A stretch of DNA of 64,000 nucleotides from Klebsormidium nitens. Taxonomy: Eukaryota > Streptophyta > Klebsormidiophyceae > Klebsormidiales > Klebsormidiaceae. The stretch spans positions 1 through 64,000 of the forward strand of contig DF237464.1 of NCBI GenBank assembly GCA_000708835.1, given 5' to 3'. Shown piece after piece: positions 25,556 to 35,714 of this stretch. Each line of letters opens with the position of its first letter. The first letter of the stretch is position 1. The notes under the pieces are model-generated. The model had not been told where the DNA came from and did no database searches. It worked only from the letters and a program-made list of their open reading frames with translations. The position numbers were made by a program, and so were the translations under genes.

Positions 25556-27223
25556 GACCAGGAGGAGGACCTGCCGTTCTGGTGGGCCGTTGCGAATATT
25601 AATTGAGCATTCCCTTGGGCAGGGAACTTACTGAGGAGAGCATTGTTCTCGCGTTGAGGTGCCTAGAACCCGCTGCGGCTCATTATGAATCGCAATCAAT
25701 CATGCTGACTAGAAAGCTCTTGGGGATCAGTAGTCAGCAAGCTTGGCAGTGTTTGCAGCCTTACAGCCTAGAGAGCGCATCGTCAATCATGGGAAGGGGC
25801 ACCTGCAATTTTGCAATGCATCCTCAAGCTACTAAGTCGTTGATCAGATTGTAGCCGGTCATGATCGTTACTACCGCAGAGACAAGACAAGATGGTCGAG
25901 CTCGTAATCTGACGGTAGACGATTAATAGCAGAATTATGGCAGGACGCAAATTAGCGGCTTGCAACATTTACTAAAGCAGGATGTAATTGTTGGAACTTG
26001 TCTATGCTAAGGTCACCTAGTCAATTAACAGCACAGATTGAAATTTGTGTGTGCCTGCCGCCATAGACTAATGCATGCACCTTCATCCCCACATTGGTCG
26101 GCAAAAAACCAGCAAGCCGAAGGCTCCCGGCCCAATGTATGTACTGAAGCACATGGAATCATGGTGCGCAGTCCGACCACTTCCAATTAATTCGATATAC
26201 GTGGAATGTCATCAACTGTACGGTAGCTTGAGCCCTGTAGTTATGCAACGTATACGTGGTATGAAGGCGCGCTCGAGACGCGATCCTATTCACTCATTAA
26301 AATTAGACAGGGTTCGAACCTGTGCTTTCAATATGTAGATTAAAGGGTCAAATTCATTATTGCACCTTAATCATTTACGGTGCGGTACTCATGGGATTGC
26401 ATACCGCTATCACCGCTACCTTACCAATGTAAAGGATCATATGTACAATTATACTGTGTATATATACACATGTAGCTCGCCAGAGCTTCGTATCCACACG
26501 AAAACAAATTCTACAAAAGAGTCCTCAAAGCGGCGCCCCGCATATGCACAGCCTGTCAACGTTTGCAGCTGCCAGCTGTCAATCAGTGCCCTTGCCACAT
26601 GCGCCGCCATGTCCCCGTTGTCTGCGTCAACATGCACACATGCAGCCGCCTGGGCGGGCTGCCATTTCGAGGCTCGACCAGGGACACGGCCACATGTGAT
26701 CGCCCGGTGGCCCACCCAGGCCGGCGGTTTATACAAGCCGGGTAAGTTTTACCGGCATCTCTACATAGGGCTATCATGGTTGAACATGTCCTGACATGGG
26801 GCCGTACGTTCAGCTTTTCGCTGAAAGGCTCGTCCGCGCATAGGCATCTAGCACAAGTACTAATCCTTGCGACGGTCCACCTCAAAACCATGGACCAACG
26901 CAGAGTTTCGTAACTTTCTGTTGGCAAACACAGCAAAAACTTACTGGAGCTGTTTCCAGACCTTGTTGTGAACCTCGAAAGGTACTGACAAGCAGGCACC
27001 TGGCAGCAGACCTTCAAGAGACCCTTCACAACTAGGGAGCTTGGAAGTAGCCATAAAGGCAACCAACGTACCAATCTTGGTATGAGCAGACGCACTACGC
27101 CCGACAACAGATTTGCAGGCACCGTCCGAAGGAACTACTGTCCTGGATAGTATTTCCAGGATTTCAACAAAGCTTAGCTGCTTTCTAACTGACTTTCAAG
27201 TTAAATACTGAGAGGTCCGTGAT
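25556..27223. other. Convergent intergenic region, no gene recognised
   Basis: Downstream flanks of the hydroxylase (plus) and of the unknown minus-strand gene meet here. Open frames are present on both strands, the longest about 179 codons at 26583-27122 minus, but none shows splice logic or recognisable content. A T-arm-like GGTTCGAACC at about 26310 was examined and rejected as a tRNA. Confidence 0.45.
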
Positions 27224-30200
27224 TCATGCTGCTGCCCTGTACACGAGCCAAGCCTGTTTGGCGTTCTTCTCCTTTTCGGCCAATAACGTTACTTTTTGTT
27301 CCATGTCCCTCCGTAACTCGATGAGTTTGAGTTGGAAGGCGCTGAACACGGCGTCGAACTCCAACGACTCATCTGCCAGATGAAGAACTGAAGGTCAGGA
27401 ACGTGGAACACGCAATACCCCAATTGACTGCTAGCTCTTCAAGAAACCTTTTTCGGAATGTCCGGCCCAGGACAGCATGCTAATCGAAGAACGAGATCTT
27501 TCTTCGACAAACTCAAGCATTACGAAAACACACACCGCACGACTGGTAGAACCTATCCCTCAAAAGACCTCCTTCGCGAGGGAGCAACGATGCTTTCATG
27601 ATGACGCCCTGGCGCTCACCCGTCGTGCTGGCCGCGAGGATGCCCAGGTGTTGCCTCACGTTGTCCTTCTTGCGCATCGCGTCCCGCCCCGCGCGCTTCG
27701 CCTCCGCGGCCAGCGCGTTCTTGCGCTCCCAGTCCCTCTGCAGGAACGCGCGCTGCTTCACCACCAGCGCGCCCAGGCTCGCGTCGAACGCGTCCGAGCG
27801 CTCCAGCTCGTTGAACACCGCCACCGCGTTCAGGTCCAGCACTGCCGGGAGCACCTCTGCGGCGGCAACACACGACGTCGGCTTGGGAGGCACGCAAGGA
27901 AGGCGCTTCGATTTCGAACATTAAATGCAACAATCTTGATTCCGACATTGCATCACTGATAACCGAGTCCATTGGCTAAAGTGAGGCAGTTGAAGCGGGC
28001 AGAAGGTGACTCCTGGACCTTACTCCCAACCCTCGCAACATTTCTTCCGCAAAGCTCCAGGTCCAAGCTGCAGACGGCCGCCGGCCTCACCGAGCAGGTC
28101 CACGATCGCTTGCAGACACTTTTGGCGCGCCGCTCGCACGGGCTCCCCCCCGTCCTGCTCTCCGGCGGCGCCCAGCCTCTGATCCCGCAGCCCCTCCCGC
28201 TGCGCGCGCAGGTGCACGAGCTCGGCCGCGAGGCCGCGCTGCTGCACCTCCAGCACCGCCACGCGCTCGTCCAGGTCGGCCATCTCGCCCTCCTCTCGCG
28301 CGCGCACGTCCCGCGCACCCCGTGCCCGCAGCGCCTGCACCAGGGCCGCGATCTCCGCGTCCTCCAGGTACTCCTGCTGCGTCTGCTCCGCCGGAAACGT
28401 GAGGCCCCGCTCCGCAAGGTCGACGCCCCACGAGGGCCCGCCATGCTGCGCGGCTTCCCCGGGGCCTTTCTTGGCGCGGGCCTTCTTCGGGCTGCCCGTA
28501 TCCTTGGCGGACGACTTCTTGCTCCGCACCCCGCTCTCGAGGAGTTTCGCGGGCTTGAGCTTCTTCACCCGTCCACTCTTCTTAAGCAACGGCTCGAGCG
28601 AGAACTCCGTGCTCGGGAGGCGGCCCAGTTGAGCCGAGTTCGGCTGGCCTCCCTGGGCGGCTATCGTGGTCTCAGCGTCACCCTCGATTTTGCGCTTCTT
28701 GGCCAACGGGCCTTCCGACGAGCCGAACGGGAAGGCGGCCCCGCCGGCTGCCGCGCTCCGCCTGGCCTCTTCGGCCGCCTGGTCCAGGGCCCTCTTCTCG
28801 CCGGGCTTGCGCACGATGAGCCGCTTGATCACCTTCGCCTTCGCGGGGGCGTCCTCGCCGGGGATGCCGGCTGCGAGGAGGAAGAGGCGAGTGATGAAGA
28901 ATTGAGCCCGGAACAGTCTGCCATCTCAAGCGCGGTCCAAAAAGCATTGCGGATGCAGAGAAGAAGACGACGGAAGATGGAGAGTGGGTGGAAGTCTCTC
29001 CGCACCATGATAGTGAAGAACTCCGAACCCTCTACGTGATAGCTTACGAGCTCGTGGGAGGTAGCCACGTACATTCTCCCCGTGCTGACCTCCGCGGATT
29101 CAAAGAAGTCCGCATAGGGAGAGCGTCCAAGTCGCAATTTGGAAAAGAGAAGAGGCCCCAGGCAGTTCGCAACCAAAGACTTCGTGACTCCATAAAGTCC
29201 AATCTCTGTGCGAACGATGATGTATATCCTTTCGAGGACGTTCGGAACACTAGAATATTTGTCTCCTGAGAAGTGCACAAAGTCACAGTTGTGACCAGTC
29301 CTACTTTTCTCTGTAGGCGTCGTTGACCTCTGGCGGAATCGAGCAGGCAGTGCAGAGCCCGGGATCCAAACGAAGACGGACGAGTCGTCCCAAGTCACCA
29401 GACTGTACTGCTAAAGCTAGAAAGACAATCAGGCTGACAATATCAAGACATGACGGTGAAAGTTGTCGTCAGAGTTGGATGAGTACGGTTTAAATTAAGA
29501 TGGAAGAAGTTCATTCCTTACATACGACATGGGGTTTCTGGAAGCAGTACTCGCCACTCGAGAGATTATGGCGACGACCCTCTACACAAGAGCTCAGGGG
29601 AAATACTGACACGAAACGTTGCCTGTCACGCGGGCGGCGCCAGCCTCTCGCCCACTCACCGGGTGGCACTCTGGTGAGCCGCTTCAGCTTCTTGACGGCG
29701 TGCACCGCCTCCGGCTTGGGCCCCGGCGTCTTCACTTTAGTGGGCGCCCCCAAGGCGAGCGCCTTGCAGATGTCGGCCTTGAGGTCCGGCACCTTGATGA
29801 GCTTCTTGTGGATGTCGTTAGCGCCCGACAAGATGAAGAGCAGCAGCGACAGCAGCGGCTGGTGCAGCGACCACACCGTGTCCGCGTCCACCGCCGGCGG
29901 GCCGGCCGTCAGCAGCGCGCGCACGGCGCCAGGGCCGCGCGCCTTGATGACGTCCTCCACCCCGAACAGGATGTCCTTGGCGCCCTTCTCCTTGAGCCGC
30001 ATGTTGAGAGCGGGCCAGGACGCGGGCCGGTGGACCAGCGCCTCGTAGCTGTCCATCACCAGCTGACTCAGCTGCAGCCGCACAACATGACGGGCCAAGG
30101 ACGTCAGCGGGTCTGGTGGGCCGTCGCACAGCGTTCTACTCGCTCGAGGGCTCCAGAAACTTGTCTCGAATATAGTTAGAGTTGCTCTGCCCACGACCAG

Positions 30201-31577
30201 CAAGCCCTCGTTGCTTTTATCGAGAGTTTCGGTTCTTGATCTGCACGCGGTTCCAATGAGCGAGCAGCTGTGGGTAAGTCGAAGCACAGCAACCCCGTTG
30301 CTCGATTTTGATTGTCTGACTGGGAAATTCAATCAGTGATGTTCGGTACAAGCCGCATTCTTCGATAAAAATGGAATCAATTTTCCCTCTCGAACAGAGA
30401 GTGAACCAACTAGGAACTGTGACCAGGGTTGCTTGTTGACATTGAGAAACGTTGAAGCAAGAGGACGTCTTCCCAGAGTTCTTTCCATGCCCAAGCTTTC
30501 GTCCTCCATCCAGAGTTTTCAGAACGCACCGAGTGCTGCAGAGCTCGTTTTGACGGTTTGGTTGTGCTGAAATCGTAAGAATTCAAAGTCCTTCTCGTGC
30601 TCTCCCACAAAACGATAGACAGAACAGCTGAAGGGGGGCAACCGATTCCAGTTTTCGCTGGAATTTTGTCCCCAACTTGATAGTTGATATTTTCCAGATT
30701 GTCAATTCGGAGAAGTACTTCGGTGCTCTCAGTGCCGATTCTGCTCCATTTCCATGTTAGATAAGCCCCAGTGGCCTTGACTATTCCCTTTTAAATGTCG
30801 GATCAAAGAAGGTAGGTCCATCGCCACAGAGATATCCGCTATGACAAGCCCATTCCTTCGAAGAGGAGAATTCGGAGGCGTTCCACTAACAGCCTCAACG
30901 TCCGGTTCTGTCACCGGCGCTTTGCATATGAGTAAACCGAAAAGCTGGGTTCAAGAACAACCTCCCGGAAGACCTGGCTTTCCAACTGCGTGAATTTGCC
31001 TGGCCTGATTGCTTCCAATTGGTCGTATGACCATGAATCAGTTTAAAATGCTTTCCCAACAAGTGAGAATGCTAGAGCATCCACCACGGTGAAGTGTGGG
31101 CGTAAATCCATTAGCAACGTCGAAATTTGGTGCCTGGGCGAAAATTGCTGGGCCTACAAGCTTTGGCAAATCGAAATCACTGATAGTTCCGTTTCCATCA
31201 AGGCATTCTTCACTCACTTTTTCTTGTCTCTCTGCACCGGCCCAAAGGGGCAGCTGCGAGGCTCCTTCCGTTGGCGTGCGCGCATCTACAAGCAGTAGGA
31301 AAGGAGTGGTTGCAACTTCAAGCCAGTTCATCATCAAATCAGGACGATACTACAACCATTAAGAGAGTGGCTGAAAGTGCAGCCACAAAACAAACGGTCT
31401 TCAAGCAAGGCAGTCAGCAGAGCGCGCCGGTTTCAACCACACATACCTTCAAGTACTTGGTCCGTCAGGTTTGCGGTCTGTACTTCCTTTGTTTCAAGAG
31501 TGTCCATCCCTGTCAGATGCCACATATAGTCAGTCAGCTTAGACAAGTTTATGGTATTATTGGAAGTGCCAAACTTG
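27224..31577 (-). CDS. Large unknown multi-exon gene, nuclear-type protein, 5' end unresolved
   Basis: I do not recognise the family. Eight minus-strand exons join in phase: 31447-31577, 31218-31285, 30782-30944, 30530-30627, 29660-30071, 28031-28870, 27620-27856 and 27224-27372, about 698 residues ending AWLVYRAAA. The N-terminal part reads as helical globular sequence (for example LVIADISVAMDLPSLIRHLK, then LSQLVMDSYEALVHRP). The middle (exon 28031-28870) is Lys/Ala-rich with a likely nuclear signal, AKKRKIE. The C-terminal 150 residues are coiled coil (DERVAVLEVQQRGLAAELV, then FQLKLIELRRDMEQKV). The donor at 28030 (GTTGGG) is weak and was chosen because it keeps phase; a stronger GTAAGG lies 7 bases downstream but breaks it. 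Further coding-like segments continue upstream to about 32593, so the true start is beyond this model. A DNA- or chromosome-associated scaffold is possible but unproven. Confidence 0.6.
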
Positions 31578-32694
31578 CTGGACAAATCACCTCAAGCCCA
31601 CATGATAAAATGCGCTCTTGATGGATTAGCAAGAGCGCAGATCAACATTTTCAACAGCCATGCTAGCATTTTGCTGTAAGATTTGGGGCGCAAGACAGCA
31701 GAGAAAAGGTCGTGCCAAGGCTCTACTCCATTCAGGACTATGGCACCGCTTGGGGCTAGCGTCCTCGTCACAAGTGCATTAGTAGCAAGTATATTGCTTG
31801 ATTGGTTGGACTTCCTGAACAATACTGTCTGCTAAGAGGTTGCCAGGGCATGTGCAGCTACTGATGAAAGAGCCAAAAGTTCGAACGCAAACCTGCTTAT
31901 GATCCACTGGTGATATGGAGAGAGCTTTCCCAGGAGTTGTGTTTGAGAGGACCTCCTCCGGCACCGAGCATCCGGCGATTGCTCGTCAATGACCAATCTG
32001 CTCGAATTAAGCAGGCTTATCCGAATGCCACCCAGAGGCGTCGTAGCAAAGACGTTGTGATTCTCTGAAGCAACATGTAAGAGCTACTTTCTGTTCTGAG
32101 AGCCGGGCTTGCCCAGTCAAGGACGAGTATGATCACCAGCTTCAACAAACCCTACACCACCACTGACAATCTGAAACAGAGACAAGAAGTCGAACATCCG
32201 AGATCTTTGTGAAGAGTCGAGAACGTCGACACTCTCTACAACATAGATGGTAACTACTATTATAGCAATGTCGGATGACTGAGCTCGTTCTGCTGCTGAT
32301 ATACATTCGTGCTATCAAGAACTCCTGGGTCAAGCCGCCAAGATTGTTGGCGTGACATCATGCCCTCGTACTAAGCTTAGGCACGTTTCTTGAAGATGTT
32401 GGACCCGACGGCTCAAAGATAGACGAGCTCCTGAACCAGAAGGCCGGACAGCATGAGCACCTTCAATTGATCTGCTCAGAGTCAGATGGCCGCCATATCT
32501 CGCTTCCTCGAGCATGACGATAATTTTTCGAAGCTCCGTCGATACATGTACTTTGCCCGTCGACTTATTTTTGCCGCTTCCAACCGCGCGCATATTTAGA
32601 TTTGACGATTACACCGATCGACGGCGCCGCGGAGGCGACCAGACAAGCAAACAGCCCCAGCGGCGCAACGAAGACCTAAAGACGGCCGCATGAC
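31578..32694 (-). other. Probable further 5' exons of the unknown gene
   Basis: Several minus-strand stretches read as exons. One ends near 31667 (VTRTLAPSGAIVLNGVEP, then WHDLFSAVLRPKSYSKML) and is preceded by an acceptor TTCAG at about 31820. Another covers roughly 31898-32000 (LVIDEQSPDA, then QTQLLGKLSPYHQWIIS) and its phase fits the first. A third runs from an ATG at 32593 (MRAVGSGKNKSTGKV, then ELRKIIVMLEEARYGGHL). Exact junctions could not be fixed because alternative frames are also open. Confidence 0.35.
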
Positions 32695-33689
32695 GTTAAC
32701 ACTAGGACCGATAACCGTGCCCAACTGGGCACGGCGTGCCCAAACGGGCACGGTTAACTTGATTTCGATTTAACGGTCGTAATTTTTACGATTCTTGGAA
32801 ATATTCGAGGTTTCGGCACATAACTAGACTTAGTGGTTATAGTAGGTCTGAAAACCGGCCGGTGACCCTAAATTTGGGTTAGGGTTTATCGTTAGCAAAC
32901 GAGGGGTTAGTAAACAGCCAATAATTGATAAAATTTGATATATTCGGGCAACGACGGTCAAATCAAGCATCGTAACCACGTGCACAAACCCAAAACGGCC
33001 TACCAAACTCATTCCAACACATCAAATGTGAAAAAACGGCTAAACATAATCGGTTTATGATTCTTCTCTATTATTTTGACCCTTATTTCACCCCTGTTCG
33101 AATGCGCGAGTGAACCCCGTAGCTATACTAAATCAAAAGATGTGATGTTGCAAACAAGCGTAATGTAGATGTCAAACACAAGGTTTTGTCCCATGAGAAG
33201 CTCCGGAGTTCGAACGAGGGCAAAGTCCATGTTTTTGGGAATGGAACGTGGCTATTTCAAAAAAAACTGCGAATAATGATGTTCCGTGGATCAAAGTACA
33301 TGCATGGACTTGAGCGATTTTTGCATTTTTCTCAATACTTGCCATAGGAAAGCTTTTTAGCATCTCTTTGAACACCTAAGAAAAGTCTACTTGAAATTGT
33401 GGAGTGAAGGTGCTCATACTACTATATAACCATAACCGGGCCCAAACGGGCACGGCTGGATTTTGGCCCAGTTTTTGCTGCAGACCCATTCTCCTTTCAT
33501 ACTTTGTATACAAGTCAAAACATAGATTTTTTGATAACCCAAGGCGTTGCCTCTTAAAAGGTACCCACATAATCACATAGTAGAAAGGATTTCTTCAAAA
33601 ACTTGTATTTTCCAATCAGATTGAGGCAAAATGCAAATAATTTAACCGTGCCCAATTGGGCACGGTTAGCAATCGGTCCTAGTGTTAAC
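32695..33689. mobile_element. piggyBac-like non-autonomous DNA element (MITE-type)
   Basis: The segment is bounded by inverted repeats: the left end reads CACTAGGACCGAT from 32700 and the right end is its reverse complement up to 33684. Each is flanked by TTAA (32696-32699 and 33685-33688), the target-site duplication typical of piggyBac elements. Just inside each end sits a 20-base near-perfect palindrome, CCGTGCCCAACTGGGCACGG on the left and the AATT version on the right; the left end carries a second partial copy and another occurs near 33437. The element is about 985 bases, AT-richer than its surroundings, with no transposase-sized open frame, so it would need an enzyme supplied elsewhere. 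A telobox-like AAACCCTAA lies inside on the minus strand near 32880. Confidence 0.8.
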
Positions 33690-33812
33690 CGATAGAGACT
33701 CACCGTTCCACCGTCCAAACGTCACGTGTGTACGTCACATGAGCGGCATTGCCGGCCATTGTGGCCATTTGGGCAAGCTGCAAAATATGTATCTGAGAAT
33801 TCGGCGTCCAAC

Positions 33813-34858
33813 CTCCAACATAGCCAGGTCCCCCAGGCTGGGTCTGAAGGTCTGAGCTGCAAAACATGCAGCCACCCGAGCCTGATCATCGAACGTGACA
33901 TGCAGCATATTGGCCAGGGCGCCCTGCATGAAACAGAAGGAACTGGCAAATACCTACATAGCAGCGAGATGCCACACTTCCTCATGCATGGGTTGGCATC
34001 GAGTTGAATGCTAAACATATTATCATCGGCCCCGCGATCATAACGTGTTATGCGCCTCAAGCATGCGCCTTCCGGAGTTGCAAATCTGAGCAAGTGCAGA
34101 GTCGAACAGGATTGGCTTCCTTTTTCGAGATGCGGACGCCCGTGCCTGGTAGCAGGCGGCCAGCAGCTGGTGCTAGGAGCTGCTTGTGCCTTTTCGTATT
34201 CAGGCGTGACGGCAACAGCTGATGTTTGACACTTGTACTACAATCTCGGTTGCAGGGGTGCTAGCCTGCTGACTAGATCTTGCAAACCTTTAGTAATGCT
34301 CATTTGTTAGTTGTCAAAGACTACCCGCGACCTTGCAGCAACCTTCCAGCGTGCCCAGCAGAGATAGAGGAGCTGGGCCGGGACTCTTGCGGCCAACTTG
34401 AAGGCCTCCCAGTGGACCTCGGAAGTCGGCTTTCGCAATGATCCTATGTAACTCGCTAGGCTGCATGTCTTCAGTTGCGAGTTGGCAGGTTGCATGGGCC
34501 GTATGGTCGAGAGCTCGACAAAACGACGTCAGAGCACTCTCTCTTGACGATCATAATTCTGGCGGACCCATTCACGAACCATGCTAAAATGACCATGATC
34601 TTCCGTACGCTCACAGAGCGAAGATGAATTAAAGGATCCTGTTCCATACTGCCCAGAAGGAAGTCCATACGATCGCGACGTAAGATGAGGCTCGGCAACA
34701 ATGTTCTCTTACATTCAATGATTCGAACCGTATAAACTAGCAAGATCTTACCTTAATCAAAGTGCTGATACTTCCGCTGATGTCAGCGGGCTGCACTATT
34801 CCAGGAACAGATCGGACCACTAGCGTGAGGATTGGCAACAACTTGCGAAGTGCCAAGC
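33813..34858 (-). CDS. Partial unknown gene with HEAT-like helical exons
   Basis: I do not recognise the product. Supported minus-strand exons are 34752-34858 (LALRKLLPILTLVV, then ADISGSISTLIK, donor GTAAGA), 34615-34707 (RTLLPSLILRRDRMDFLLGS, donor GTGAGC), 34343-34460 (PSELHRIIAKADFRGPLGG) and 33813-33923 (GALANMLHVTFDDQARVAAC, then RPSLGDLAMLE). The first three are in phase with each other, but the intron between the first two would be only 43 bases, shorter than any other here, and a joining exon before the last is missing. The alternating hydrophobic helices resemble HEAT or ARM repeats. The strand and the 5'-to-3' order would allow these to be upstream exons of the unknown gene at 27224-31577, with the TTAA-flanked element in an intron. 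A decayed gene is the alternative. Confidence 0.4.
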
Positions 34859-35714
34859 CTGCGAGCGGGATAGTCGGAAGAGAAAACAGAATTGCCGATG
34901 ACCAGGGTGACAGGGTAGGTAATTTGTGACAGCTGAGGCTATGCACGTCATGGTAAAAACGTGACTGACTTTCTTTGACAAACCCAAGCGGCCTGAAACG
35001 AACGGGTCGATCTAGCGGCCCAGTTGCTCAGTTGGAGAATCGTGCCTGCATGAGCTTATGCAATGCGAACCGAGCAGGGCCCTTTCAGCCTGGTAAATGT
35101 CCTTGCAGCTCGACTACTTTTATGGGCGTATACCTAGTGCAACAGCTAGGCAGGCACGTGTACAATTGGGTGCTTACATGGATCAGGAAAGTGTTGTTCC
35201 TGTCGGATGCATCTTTACGTGTGCACTTCGGCACATGTTAGGGTCACGCACAATCAACTTGTACGATATCGGGCGAAACGGCTCTTACAGACAGGATCAG
35301 AAGCCGTCAGTCTTGAGAGTTGAGTCAAGTACTAGGTTAAATCTAACTTTGGCACCAGTTGAGTCTCAGAGGCTCAATCGGCTCAAGCAACATATCAGGT
35401 CTGCGAAGAGATTGAGCAGCACCGCACGTCACTTGGGACCAAGGTAGTTGCACTGGATGCCTCCAAGCAGTACAGGATCTACCATTCAAAACAAATAGAT
35501 GCATGGAAGTCCCTCGGCTGCCAGATTCTTAGGTTCACTAGCTTATGATTATACACTGCGTGGAAGTATTCTACTTCTATCCCGTGACCACAACCTGTGG
35601 CCGGCCCTCTGTGAGTATATATTACGCGCGCTGCAGTGATCTATCAGACCGTTACAGTTATCTGGAAGGATGATTCGTTTCGTAGCGCACCTTTCTTCCC
35701 GGAACCCTTTTATG
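34859..35714. other. Region downstream of CFAP57, no gene assigned
   Basis: The right part is the 3' flank of CFAP57. The left part may hold the start of the HEAT-like gene. A plus-strand open frame at 35097-35447 has no recognisable content. A tRNA D-arm-like stretch at about 35018 was rejected. Confidence 0.35.

Noticed and set aside
26290-26400. T-arm-like sequence GGTTCGAACC suggesting a tRNA
   Set aside because: On the minus strand a T-arm stem can form, but no matching acceptor stem, D-arm or anticodon loop is found at the required spacing.
27972-29039. Plus-strand frame of 355 codons
   Set aside because: It mirrors the GC-rich minus-strand exon at 28031-28870 and has Leu/Arg-rich low-complexity composition without a recognisable domain.
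32870-32895. Telomere-like GGGTTAGGGTTTA as an interstitial telomere
   Set aside because: Only about two imperfect units are present and they lie inside the TTAA-flanked element; at most a telobox motif.
35010-35100. D-arm-like GTTGCTCAGTTGG suggesting a tRNA
   Set aside because: No T-arm with TTCRA occurs about 40-50 bases downstream and the acceptor stem cannot be formed.
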